Source of the DNA: Symsagittifera roscoffensis
Taxonomy: Eukaryota; Xenacoelomorpha; Acoela; Convolutidae
Length of the DNA: 60,000 nucleotides
Reading direction: 5' to 3'
NCBI RefSeq assembly: GCF_963678635.1
Contig: NC_087068.1
Coordinates: forward strand, 7,820,027-7,880,026
Under the pieces are notes generated by a model. That model saw nothing but the letters and a program-made list of their open reading frames with translations. It did not search any database and had not been told where the DNA came from. The translations under genes were made by a program, and so were the position numbers. Each line of letters opens with the position of its first letter. Within the stretch, counting starts at the first letter, position 1. Below, piece by piece: positions 22,313 to 33,462 of this stretch.

Positions 22313-22814
22313 GTTTCGACTTTCGTAACGAAAGTAACGGAATATTTCTGCTCGGGGTGATTTTTTTTGAACTTTTTAACTATTTTTTTTTGACAGAATT
22401 TTAAAAATGTCACTCAAAAAGTATTGTTATGCTGAGCTTCAATTTGAAAAAATTATTTCACCTGTGATCTTGTTTTGTAAAGTTATAGGGGTTTGAATAT
22501 TGTCATTTTGGCTAATTCGGGTCAATTAACGCGCGATATATTTCGCGCTATTAACGCGTAAGCGGAGTATTAACCCGTCTTAGAAATCTTTCTTAGTTGG
22601 TTGAAGGAGGCTTAGGTGTCAAAATGATTTCCTACTAGGAACAAAATTTATCAATTTGTTTTTATATGGCGTGCAGGGGATGATTTGCACAAAAAATCCT
22701 TAAATTGAAAAAAAAATTGTTTTGTTTTATTACATTTATTTTTTTTACTGCTCCATAGACCTTAAACGGCAGTCGGAACAATCAGGGCTTCGCCCTGAAC
22801 TGAGCAGTCTTGTT
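22313..22814 (+). mobile_element. Family H element, full length, second of the pair
   Basis: It starts GTTTCGACTTTCGTAACG, has the full core (GCGCGATATATTTCGCGC), and ends with the intact hairpin CAGGGCTTCGCCCTG followed by AACTGAGCAGTCTTGTT. Confidence 0.85.
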
Positions 22815-23443
22815 TGTTTTGAAATGTGGAAAATTATCATTTTGTGTACATGGGTTTTGCATATGGAAAACTGAAATGCGGCGCGCATTAATGGTCCAAG
22901 TTAGGCAGATTCATCCGCAAACATTTGGCAAAAACATCAGATAATTTTTTTGAAAATTTACGAAATATTTACATCATTTCACGATGGATGCCAATCATCT
23001 CTGTCGTAATTGTTACCTATCTTAAGTCACATTAGAAACGACTGTAAAGAAGAACAGTTTCAATTAAAAAATCAAATCTAATAAGTGAAATCAATCGAAA
23101 ACGGAAGTCACGTCAGGAAAACATTAATTAAAAGTATGTCCTTTGGTAAAGCGGAGATCTCATTATTTTAAAAAAAGATTTCCTTTATTTTTTTCTGAAG
23201 TTATGACGCAGACAAAAAATCATTAGCTGAGTGGAAACTTTGTTGTTTAGATGAGTGGAAATTCTTGTAGTTTAGTTGAGTGGAAACCTTTTTTGTAGAT
23301 TTTTTTCTTCTGAAATTTGGTTCAGGTTTTTAAGAACAGAGAAACTGGAGTGAAGTGACGCACAATTAATTGACTATCTTTATTCTTTTTTTAAAAATCC
23401 GATTGATAAATGAAATCATAAAGAAGACTTTGGAAAACAATTT

Positions 23444-23712
23444 GCTTATCATACAATTTCATAGTATGGAAAAAATATTTATCATACAATTTCATAGAAG
23501 GGAAAAATGCTTATCATACAATTTCATAGTATGGAAAAAATGCTTATCATACAATTTCATAGAATGGAAAAAATGCTTATCATACAATTTCATAGTATGG
23601 AAAAAATGCTTATCATACAATTTCAAAGTATGGAAAAAATGCTTATCATACAATTTCAAAGTATGGAAAAAATGCTTATCATACAATTTCATAGTATGGA
23701 AAAAATGCTTAT
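23444..23712. repeat. 33-bp tandem satellite, about eight units
   Basis: The unit is TTATCATACAATTTCATAG followed by TATGGAAAAAATGC. The length is divisible by three and lacks stops in several frames, giving repetitive open frames on both strands that should not be taken as genes. Confidence 0.9.
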
Positions 23713-23769
23713 GCTATTTTCATACAATTTTGGGGATGAGGAGACTGATCAAAAAGCTTAACATTTAAT

Positions 23770-23935
23770 TCTAGTATGGAAAAATTGCTTGTTATAAAAT
23801 TTCATATATGAAAAAAATGCTTATTTTGTTATTTTCATACACACACTTTTACTCTATGAAATTGTATGAAAGAGTATGGCAAGCATTTTTTTCATATATG
23901 AAAATTGTATGACTAGCATTTTTTGTCAACCCGGG
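23770..23935. repeat. Inverted relatives of the 33-bp unit, ending GTCAACCCGGGACC
   Basis: CTATGAAATTGTATGA and GGCAAGCATTTTTTTC are the reverse complement of the satellite unit. Satellite and inverted part may be the two arms of one element whose end is GTCAACCCGGGACC. Confidence 0.5.
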
Positions 23936-24770
23936 ACCCTAAGGTATCTTAGCTCACATTTTACGTAGGTTTCAACTTACCATATACGGGAGTTTTATTT
24001 TTTTTCGACACTTAAGTATGACTCAAGCATGAATGTGTTTTAAAAATGCCTGGACTCCTTAAAACTGTAGTCTTGTACGCAGTTAGATTTGGCATCTTAA
24101 CGGAATGTCCCAATATTGAAAATTTTAAGGCCGAATCGTCGAAAACGCACTTTTATGTTAGCTTGCTCAATAAATTAAGCATTACGATATATTTCGTTGA
24201 GTTAACGGAAGATTAGACTGTGTTGGGTGCTGATACTTTGAAGCGGAGATTTTGCAAACTTATATGGCGCCTCCGAAAAATTGAACTATGCAGGTAACCG
24301 AGCTGACAATTCCAGCGTGAACAAGTTTGTTATAATGAATTATTTCAGTGATCGTTGCTGAAATGTTCACGGTTCAAATGGCTTGAGACATCTGGAATTG
24401 AAATATACTACGCCATTTTGACATTTATTAAGTGTCACGCCTCTATTCCATTCCCCTCAGGCCAAAAAATTTTACCCGGATATTTCCCAGATCAGCCAGA
24501 TATTTCCAATTGTCCGTCACACATTGACCCAAAATGCATATGAAACTGCTTTCCCCCAATAAATCAATCAAGTAAAGGTCACCCAAATTGAATTAAGAGT
24601 TTTCTCTTTCATCTGAATATTAGATTTATTTAAATCAATTCAGTGAACGAGAGTAAAATTTGGTTGAAAACAGATACAAATTTATAAGTAATTTCACAAT
24701 ATAATCAATCCAGGGGAACAGAATAAGCAATCCTTGAATTGAGGAGTATAGGCGTTTTCCATTACCACTA

Positions 24771-25949
24771 CGAGGCCAAACTGTAAGCCGCACAACTTTG
24801 TGTCTGTATGTTCCTGGATTCCAAAAATTAATCTTTAAACATGTTCCAAAAAGTAAATGGATTCCACTTACAAAACTTCTGTGGATTCCGCGTACATATG
24901 AGTGTAACGTAAAATTTGTCGGCACATTTGTTGTGTCGCGGCTTCCGCAACAAGCGAATATAGCTAGTTGTTTGGATTCCCTAAAACGTAAGTGGAATCC
25001 GCAAATGTAAGCGGATTCCGCAAACTGTAAGTGGATTCCGAATTTTGTTCAATGCTGAACATGCATATGAACAATTAAAAGCTAGAGCTGGAATTCTTAT
25101 CTCTGGCAATGCGGAATTTAAAAGCAAGGACTTAGCCATTGTCAGCGGAATCCACAAACAAGTTTCAAAACATTGGTTACCTAAATTGGTGGATGTCATC
25201 TTTTAATATTTTGGAAACATAACACCGAATATTTGGATTCATTGTGTTGAGAGTGTATGGAAATACAACGGACAGCATATCGCCAAATTGGGTCAGTATT
25301 TGGGATGGCGTCAATCCCAAATACTGATTTTCGAAGCATAACGCCGAATAAATTCAGTAATTGTAGTTATTGTGTTGAGAAGGTATGGAAACACAACTCA
25401 TAGCATATCGCCAAATTGATGGACTCCCAAAAATTGAAATAATATGAAAAAAAAAATTGGAATAAATTCAATATTTGGAGTCATTAGGTGAAGTGATTAG
25501 AAACCCAACGCATAGCAAATCGTCGAATTATTTCAGTATTTGGGATTTCATCGATCCTAATTACTGGTCAGTAATTGGGATTCCATTAATCCCAAACACT
25601 GATCTAGTAAATTCCTATTCTAATGAAATCAAATCATGCAATTAAAAGATAAGATATTATTTTTTAAACGCTACTACATTTGTACATACATGTAAACGGA
25701 ATCCGCAAATAAAATACGGATTCCACTTACAATTTGCAGATTCCACTTTCACTTTGCGGATTCCGCCTACAGTTGCGGAATCCGCAACTGCTCACTTTAA
25801 CTATACAAATGCGTCATTGTTTGTTTGTGGATTCCAGAAGAGCAAAGAAGATCAAAGAAAAAAAGCAATGATGTAGATTCCGCAAAAAATCTGATTTTGA
25901 CCTGTTGTGGAATCCGTATACAATGCGCAGAATGCACAGTTTGGCCTCG
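24771..25949 (+). mobile_element. Family C TIR element, 1.18 kb, second copy
   Basis: The ends CGAGGCCAAACTGT and ACAGTTTGGCCTCG are exactly inverted, with TA on both sides (24769-24770, 25950-25951). About fifteen GGATTCC/GGAATCC motifs, most in GCGG or GTGG context, cluster at 24860-25160 and 25690-25920. The middle has three diverged direct repeats containing CAGCATATCGCCAAATT. There is no transposase. Confidence 0.8.
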
Positions 25950-26194
25950 TAGAGACTATATTATCGATTTGTAATGATAAATTGTATTTGTTTGCACCTT
26001 TTCAAAACTTTGATGTTAGTCTGGAGGCTTTTCAGCAAACAAAAATTTCAGAAAATATTCATATATCAAAAGTCATTTCTTAGTTTTAAATCATTTTTTT
26101 TTTCGATTTCATCAGATTTTTCATTTCGCAACTTTTTACAAAATCTAAAATCCAATGCAAAATATGTGAGATCGATGAAAACATGGCTTAAAGT

Positions 26195-26304
26195 CCAGGT
26201 AACTACCGAGGAATCAAGGTTGGCGATAACGCTTGCCTTAACTGCATCAAGTATGGGCTGCTTTATAACTAAAGGATTATTGCTCGTACCAATGCGGAGA
26301 TCTG
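26195..26304 (+). pseudogene. Possible reverse-transcriptase fragment of a non-LTR retrotransposon
   Basis: The frame reads PGNYRGIKVGDNACLNCIKY, then a stop and a continuation in the same frame. PxNYRGI followed by a hydrophobic stretch is typical of the start of the RT domain in LINE-type elements. Only about 35 codons are visible with a stop inside, and a chance match cannot be excluded. Confidence 0.35.
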
Positions 26305-26419
26305 AATGTAAGGTCTGGAATTTAAGAAATCTGGACTAACGGTTCATTTAAAAAAATCTGTGAAATTTCCAAAAAAATGAAAAAAGAGTTCACTTTTTTT
26401 TAAATTATCCCACTCAATC

Positions 26420-26745
26420 TATGTGAGATACAAATTGATAAACTTTGCAAAATTAGCTAACAGCTAACATTAAAAAGACCAAATAGATATGACTCAATTT
26501 ATATTGGAACCATTCCTAAGACGGATCAAATCTTACGAGTTGTTAGCACGAGTTATATATTTAACTCATATTAGCCGATTTGACTATCTTTAAACTCTCA
26601 TAGATTTACAAAAATGATAAAAGAGTAAATACTTTTTTGTATGTTTCAGCTCATGACAACAATAGTTTTCTGTTGATATCAGAAACGTTCAAATTTTTTT
26701 GGTTAAAAAATCGAAATTTGTCTGGAGAAAAAAACCACGCCGAGC
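26420..26745 (-). mobile_element. Family H remnant, old
   Basis: The order CCTAAGACGGATCAAATC, CCGATTTGACTATC, AAACTCTCATAG, CATGACAACAATAG, CGAAATTTGTCTGGAGAAAAAAACC follows the reverse core of the family. Both ends are missing. Confidence 0.55.
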
Positions 26746-26901
26746 TGAATTTTTTCGAAAATCGACGATCCAAATGATACTTTGATGTATTTTTTCATAC
26801 CAATCGGAAGGTATCGATTATTTTTTTTGTTTCCAAGTTTAGCCACTTTTTCACTGCTTCTTATCTGAGCCAATGCTCTGTTCCATTTTGTTTTCGATGA
26901 A

Positions 26902-27406
26902 AACAAGACTGCTCGTATCAGGGCGAAGCCCTGTTTTGAATGCCTTTGAAGATCTATGGTACAGTAATAACATGAAAAGTTGAATTGTAATTAAAAAAAT
27001 TTAAATTTTGTTTCAAAAAAATTAAGATTTTTTGTGAAAACATCCAACCACACGTCATATTAAGTACAAAGTGATAGATTTTGCTCTTATTAACCAATCA
27101 ATTATGGCATATAAGCTTCCTTGAATCAAATTGGAAGGATTTCTAGGACGGATTAAATCTCGCTTACGCGTTAATAGCGCGAAATATATCGCGCGTTAAT
27201 TGTCCCAAATTGGCAAAAATGTCAATCTCTAAACCCCCATAACTTTGCGAAAAATGCTCACAGGTGAAATATCTTTTCAAATTTAAGCTCAGGACAAAAA
27301 TACTTTTCGTCAAAAATGGTTAGTTAAAAAGTCAAAAATTTTTCTGAAGAAAAAAACCCACCGGGGCACAAACACTCCGTTACTTTCGTTACGAAAGTCG
27401 GAACAA
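26902..27406 (-). mobile_element. Family H element, full length, about 505 bp
   Basis: The 3' end AACAAGACTGCTCGTATCAG, intact hairpin CAGGGCGAAGCCCTG, core with TTACGCGTTAATAGCGCG and AAATATATCGCGCGTTAATT, and 5' end CTTTCGTTACGAAAGTCGGAACA are all present. This is one of the best copies for defining a consensus. Confidence 0.9.
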
Positions 27407-27560
27407 AAATCATAACTCTCCTTCGAACTTGAAACTTTCATTGACTGGCAATATTTTTACCTAAATTTACGGGAGCAGTACAAATGATAAGCGATTTTCT
27501 CTGCTTCATTTTTTAACAGTATCTTTCTATAAGAGTTTTTATTTGTGGCCATATTAAGAA

Positions 27561-27840
27561 ACAGCTGTTTGTATCACGGCGAAGTTCTGAATGCTCCGCT
27601 TGCCCTTAATTGACCCCAAAACAATTGTTGTAGGAAAACGTAAAAATGATTTTTAAACAAAGGTTGAAGTTAATTTTTCTTTAAATTGAAGTAAATGTGA
27701 GTAATTAAGTCACATCCGGCATGTTACCAGAAACAAAATTGCGCAATTAAAATATCCAAAATTGGCCAATATAGCACAATTTGGGTCCCCGTGACTTGGT
27801 TATGTTTAAATTTAAGCACTGGTGGTAACAGAAATTGCCA
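27561..27840 (-). mobile_element. Family H remnant, strongly diverged
   Basis: TGTTTGTATCACGGCGAAGTTCTG and ATGCTCCGCTTGCCCTTAA are followed by CCAAAATTGGCCAAT and CCCCGTGACTTGG; these fit the 3' half of the family. Confidence 0.45.
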
Positions 27841-27849
27841 CTTGAAAGT

Positions 27850-29105
27850 AGTTCTTGAAAAGTTGAATTGTCCTGGTCAGACAGAAATCTGATATTTGCA
27901 TAAAAATTAAAAAAAATTTTCAAAAAATTTTTGAAGGACCTTTTTCACGTTGAAAAAAAAAAATTCTGAAACTTTTTTTTTATGTCATCTGTATATCAAC
28001 CTATCTAAAAATATGCAACACCAATACTTTTGTTCAAACATACTACGCTTTTGTCTATTATCGCAAAAATCTTGTTCATCAAAACAGATCTTAGACTAGA
28101 TTTGCTGATTGCTCTGATGTTTGTTGCATATTGCTCTGTTTTTTGTCATATTGTTTCATAATGGAGTCTTTGGAAAAAAGATTTGACGTACCTATAGCAT
28201 AGAGGGAAATTGTGTGACAAGCACTCTTTCCATTGAAATATAATTTAAAATTATTCTAAAAGGTTCAAATCTCAAATAAACCAAATATATGACACTTTTT
28301 ATTACATGAAATAAGCGTTTCATCGAAAATGTTTTTGATCAAAAAATTTTACATACAACTTTTGTGGAAAAATGCATGACATGCATTACCCATAAAAAAA
28401 TTTCAAAAAACAGAGGCGAAATTTTGTTCTATGTTTTTTTGATAGCGAATTCCGTTTGTGCGCAATAACTAGTTTGAGGAAAAAGATTCGCTTGACAACC
28501 GAAACTCTTTGTAATTCCATTTATGGATACACGTATGACCTGCAATAAAACGAAAAAGTGCTTATGATATGATCTTTAAATACCTTTCCATCCCTTCTCA
28601 ACCCAATAAATGGAAAGTTGGGTAACATTCATGCACCTTTTGTAATTCTATATGTGCTTTTATCTTGTTCTTTCAATAGGAATCTCCTTAAGTAATTCTA
28701 AATATAGCAAATGTTTGCTCGCTATAAGAATATTATGCGCTCAAAAACTGACAACAAAATTGTTCATACCAGGTCAAAGCCTTGAAGATTCAAATTACCC
28801 TTTCAATCCATTGAAGAAGTATTTGGTTTTGAAAATTGATAAAGCAGTCGAACAAATTGATATTAGATATGATAACACTGTATATTTTGCATCTGGTTAC
28901 AAACTAATAAGAGCTAATTTTTTTTATTATTGTGTCACCAGAAGCAAAAAGTTTCACTTGGTACGCTTCACTAAAAAATAAACAAAGAAAAAACAATATC
29001 TACTAAGAGTACAGAAAAACAAAGAAAAATTTCACTTTTTTAAGAAACCTTTACAAAAAAATTCTCATTTAAAAAAAATTCCTGATCGATGTTTGGGAAA
29101 TACAA
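27850..29105. other. AT-rich intronic stretch, family E-like fragments
   Basis: Phrases such as CATGACATGCATT and GACAAGCACTCTTTCCATTG resemble the ATGACAAGCATTTTTTC motif of repeats at 38.9 kb and 45.6 kb. The 109-codon frame at 28652-28981 shows no recognisable domain and sits in ordinary AT-rich DNA, so I do not call it a gene. Confidence 0.35.
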
Positions 29106-29109
29106 AAAA

Positions 29110-29583
29110 GTCAAGGCTTTACCATGATACGAGCAGTCTTGTTTTTTTTTATATCATACTTTTTTTTATATATATCATTCAAAAGGTATTGTTGTTCTGA
29201 GCTTAAATTTGAAAAGATATTTCACCTGTGATCATTTTTCGTGAAGTTATGGGGGTTTAAAGATTGGCATTTTGGCCAATTTGTGACAATTAACGCGCGA
29301 TATATTTTGCGCTATTAACGCGTAAGCGCAGATTTATTCCGTCTTAGAAATCGTTCCAAGTTGGTTGAAAGAAACTTATTTGCCATCATTGATTTATTAC
29401 TAGGAGCGAAACTTATCACTTTCTAAATTATATGGCGTGTGGGGAGATGATTTTCCCAAAAAAATTTAAAAAAAAAATTCATTTTTTTATTACAATTAAT
29501 TTTTTTATTCTATTACTGCTCCATAGACCTTAAAAGGCAGTCGGAACATTCAGAGCTTTGCCCAGATACGAGCAGTCTTGTTT
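29110..29583 (+). mobile_element. Family H 3' tip followed head-to-tail by a 5'-truncated copy
   Basis: A tip CAAGGCTTTACCATGATACGAGCAGTCTTGTT (29111-29143) directly precedes a copy that begins at the ATATCATTCAAAAGGTATTG point and runs to its own GATACGAGCAGTCTTG. Confidence 0.75.
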
Positions 29584-29721
29584 GGTTTTATGTGGTTTCA
29601 TTTCAAAAGATGTCACTAATATTTTAATAGGCTTTGAAATGGTGTAATATCTTTTAGCGAACCGTGTCCAGTTGAAGAAATTTCGCTGGGTGCTTCATGT
29701 TGTAACAAAAAAATTTTTGCT

Positions 29722-30210
29722 CGATTTTTGTAACGAAAGTAACGGAATATTTGTGCTCGGTATGGGTTTTTTTTTCAGAGAAATTTCTGACTTTTTAACT
29801 AGAAGTTTTGACGGAATTTTTTTATTCACATCATTCAAAAGATATTGTTGTCTTGAGCTTAAATTTGAAAAGATATTTTATTTGTGTTACGGGGGTTTAA
29901 AGATTGCCATTCTGGCCAATTTGGGACAATTAACGCGCGATATATTTCGCGCTTTTAACGCGTAAGCGAAGATTTAATGAGTTTTGAGAAATTGTTCCAA
30001 ATTGGATGAGAGAAGCTTATTTGCCATAATTGACTTGTTACAAGGAGCAAAATCTATTCTTTTGTACATTATATGGCGTGTGGGGTGATGATTTAAAAAA
30101 TCATTTTGTTTTATTACATTTAGTTTTTTTTTATGTTATTACTGCTCCATAAACCTTAAAAGGCAGTCGGAACATTCAGGGCTTCGCCCTGATACGAGCA
30201 GTCTTGTTTG
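29722..30210 (+). mobile_element. Family H element, almost full length
   Basis: The 5' tip is changed (CTCGATTTTTGTAACGAAAG). The core is intact, and the 3' end GTCGGAACATTCAGGG, with hairpin CAGGGCTTCGCCCTG, is perfect. Confidence 0.85.
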
Positions 30211-30254
30211 GATTTAGAATAGTTTAGTTCTATGTTTCAATTGGTTGAATTACT

Positions 30255-30465
30255 TTGCGCATTATCTACGTTCACGTAGCTAAATTGAAAACTTGCAAAG
30301 CCCTATTACTTCACAAAAAAAAGTGACTGTAGAAAAATGTCGTGGAGTCATTTTTGAAAAATCTGATTGGAGAAAAATGTTGTGAAAAGTTTTTAAAAAA
30401 TCATAGTTGTTTACAAAAACACCACCCGGGGCACAAGTATTACGTGAGTTTTTTCGAAAGTCCCA
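30255..30465 (-). mobile_element. Family H remnant (5' half)
   Basis: AAAGCCCTATTACTTCAC, CACCACCCGGGGCACAAGTATTACG and TTTCGAAAGTCCC follow the reverse 5' half of the family. Confidence 0.45.
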
Positions 30466-30944
30466 AAAAATGATAATTTATTGCTGAACAAGCTTTCTGT
30501 TCTGATTTCCAATTTAGGCAGAGTACCTATGCTAAGTGAATTTTTTTATTGAGTAAAAATTTTGCGATCGAAAAAATAATTTTTACCGAAAATGTATATG
30601 CCCCATTCAAGATATCAAAATCATAAGTTCAAATGTTAAAAAAATTTCCTTTCACTTTTTTTCGCAGATTTAGATTTGGCAAATTTGACATTTGCTATTT
30701 TCTAGACTAATTCAACTTGACTGTGAAAACAATTTACGCTTTATTATGAATGGTTAAATATCCCGCATGACCAAAAAACCCAAAAAAAAACAAATCGTTT
30801 AAAATTGGACTGAGGCGACCTAATTGTGCGTCTTAAATTAAAAATTTCGTAAAAATTGAAAGTGCACACTTGTTGTTTGATCTTATCGAATATTTTTAGT
30901 TTTTATTTTTTTCTTTACTATCAACTTTTTGATATCATTTAGGG

Positions 30945-30993
30945 AACAGTCGAAACTTTCAGGGTTTTCCTGATATACGAGCATTTTTGTTTT
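30945..30993 (+). mobile_element. Family H 3' tip
   Basis: GGAACAGTCGAAACTTTCAGGG and TCCTGATATACGAGCA preserve the terminal hairpin region only. Confidence 0.55.
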
Positions 30994-31131
30994 CTTTCAA
31001 AGTTTGCTGTCGTAATACTTGCGGGGGTGTAATAATTGTTGGGGGTTGAAAAGCAACTTGAAAAACTTTGCTTATTCAGCGCATAAAAATACTTTTTTCT
31101 CAACTTAAGCATGAAACCAATCTAAAGGAAG

Positions 31132-31345
31132 CAAGGGCGGATCTAGAATTTTCTTGAGGGGAGGGGGCGGATTTTCCAGAAGATTTTCTAAGCACTTTTT
31201 GAAAAACTTTAATAAAAAAATCGCGCTTTTTCGGCGCGCGCTCCCCCTTAAAATTAGTAGATATTGGTGCCTTTAAAAAAACTGGATCGGCAAAAAATGG
31301 ATTTCTTAAAAAGTACCGAATGGATTTCTTAAAATGTACCAAAGC
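31132..31345 (+). mobile_element. hAT-type MITE, truncated at the right
   Basis: AAGGGCGGATCTAGAATTTTC matches the family start. A deleted core and GGCGCGCGCTCCCCCTTAAAA follow. ATGGATTTCTTAAAAnGTACC is present twice, and the right TIR is missing. Confidence 0.7.
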
Positions 31346-31732
31346 GCTGCATCTTTCAAACTTAAAAGATGCAGCGCTGTTAGCTCAAACATTTTATGTC
31401 ATGGTAATCATTTCAAGTTTTTCATACAAAATAACATTGCACAGTTTTTTCACAAAGTGTTTTTTGTAACAATAATGCTTTAATACGGTATCATGCTATC
31501 TATCCAAATGATCGATTCAGAGTTCGAAATTTTTTCGGGGCCAAGATTAATCGGGTCAACCATCCAAAATTGTCACTGACAGATATAGAACGATTAAGTT
31601 TCTTAGCCGGAAATGTTGCATAGATGATTAATCGAATCATTTGTCAAAAATTGACAAAAAGAATGTCAAAAACAATCAAGGATTGAAAAAATATTTGAAA
31701 TCAGAGCAAGGAAAAATTTGCATTCGCAATTA

Positions 31733-32222
31733 TTGCTTCGACTTTCGATACAAAAGTAATGGATTATGTGTGCTCGGGGTAGGTTTTTTTTCTTCTGACA
31801 ATTTTCGACATTTTAACTAGCCATTTTTGACTGAATTCTTTTTATATCATTCAAAAAGTAGTGTTATCCTGAGCTTAAATTTGAGAAGGTATTTCACTTG
31901 TGATCATTTTTCGTAAAGTTATGAGGGCTTAAATACTACCATTTTTGCCAATTTGGGACAACTATCGCACGATATATTTGGCGCTATCAACACGTAAACG
32001 GAGATTTAATTGTTTCAAAGAAACCGTTCCAAATTGGATGAACGAAGCTTATTTGCCACAATTGATTTGTTACAATGAGAGAAATTCATCAGTTTGTATA
32101 TGGCGTGTGGGAGGATGATTTTCGCCAAAAATATCAAATTTTAATGTTTTTTCTTTTCATTTTATTACATTGATTTTTTTCATGTTATTTTTTGGTCCAT
32201 AGACCTTAAAACAAAGTAAAAA
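31733..32222 (+). mobile_element. Family H element lacking the terminal hairpin
   Basis: It starts TTGCTTCGACTTTCGATAC, has a full but diverged core, and ends at CCATAGACCTTAAAAC without the hairpin. Confidence 0.75.
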
Positions 32223-32501
32223 CAGCCATTCTTCAAAAATTAGAGTTCTTCAAAAATTAAATAGTTTTGAAGACGCCGTATAGAATCAGGTTCTATGTTG
32301 TTCCATAAATCCTCAGCAAGTTTTTTTGGAAACGTTCCCTTTTTGCTCATGTTCAAAAAACGCAACACATTTAGAATAATGTTGCAAGGAAATACAGTCA
32401 GTACTCGTATGGCAAATTTTAGAAACGTAGAACCCATTTGGTTTAGAATTAAGGCCATGAAGTCTACACCAAGTGGTATAGTTGCTAGAAAAACGATGGG
32501 G

Positions 32502-32555
32502 TCTACTTAACAACCTCCCTTTTCCAAGAAAGGGAGGGGGAGATTGTTAAGTAGA
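32502..32555. repeat. Two-step perfect hairpin (12 + 9 bp arms)
   Basis: TCTACTTAACAA (32502-32513) pairs with TTGTTAAGTAGA (32544-32555), and CCTCCCTTT (32514-32522) with AAAGGGAGG (32529-32537), loop TCCAAG. A related GATTGTTAAGTAAAT lies at 32702-32716 after a G-rich run, so this may be the end of a foldback element. Confidence 0.8.
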
Positions 32556-32719
32556 TTACTTGCAGCGAATTTTTGACCAATCAGAATGCAGCAAAATTTC
32601 AATTTACGTTCAACGCTCTAGTGCGAATTTTCTCGTTTAATTTACAGGGGTGGAGATTCTTCAGTAGATACAATAGGGGGACGGGGGGCGGGGGGGGGGG
32701 TGATTGTTAAGTAAATACA

Positions 32720-33460
32720 AACGATGCTGGATATATTGGGAAAAATTGCACTATCTGAATGAAGCACAACTTCATTTAGAGATCAGTTTGTTTTTAAATA
32801 TATGAAAATTTAAATGACGTATCGTATGCTCTTCTGAATGACGTATCGTATGCTCTTCACTTAGCCAGATAATAATGACTTTGAAAATCAATTGCGTAAA
32901 AATGTCTTTTTTATTAAACTGAAACATATTATGGCTTCGAATTTTTGTTCCTGGATTGCATAATCTAATGCCTCAAATGTTAATGCTTTATAGCTGTTAA
33001 TGCCTCAATTGAAAACTTCACTTTTTTAATAAAAAAAAACTGTTATTTGGACCAATGGACCAATAAACCAAAAAGGGCTATACTGGAATTTAAGACTGAC
33101 ACGACCAAGTAGCTCAACTGAATTCAATTTGGAATAGCATTAGAGCTGGGTTATTAAGCTTCTTATGCATTAAAAGATTGATCGATATCGCGCGTTTTTT
33201 GTTCCAAACTGGCAATTTCCCAGACCCATAATTCCGCGGAGCGTCAAAAACTTCTAAAGATTAAAATTCAAGTTTTCAAACAAAACCGTCGATCATGTTT
33301 TAACATTTTTTTGAGAAAAAGTATCTTCAAAGAAAATGAAATATAGCGGCGAGGAGTGGCGTGCGCATAAATTTTTGACTGCGAAAAGGGAATTGAATGT
33401 TTTTAAATTAGTCTTTTTGATTTTTTAAGAGCTCTGCAAAATCCCTAAACAGACCATGTT
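32720..33460. other. AT-rich intronic stretch with a probable old H remnant
   Basis: A 24-bp direct duplication (ATGACGTATCGTATGCTCTTC) lies at 32815-32860. About 33120-33320 follows the reverse core of family H loosely (TTATGCATTAAAAGATTGATCGATATCGCGCG, CCAAACTGGCAATTT, CCCATAATTCC). Confidence 0.4.
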
Positions 33461-33462
33461 AA

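Noticed and set aside
23444-23712. CRISPR-like array
   Set aside because: Units are contiguous with no unique spacers, and the DNA is eukaryotic.
23370-23768. Repetitive proteins on both strands (IIQFHSMEK and KLYDKHFFHT repeats)
   Set aside because: The 33-bp satellite has a length divisible by three and stays open in several frames; nothing indicates a gene.
25974-26339. 121-codon plus-strand frame
   Set aside because: The possible RT scrap is in another frame here; this frame shows no similarity.
28652-28981. 109-codon plus-strand frame
   Set aside because: No family features, composition as in the flanks, no splice or promoter context.
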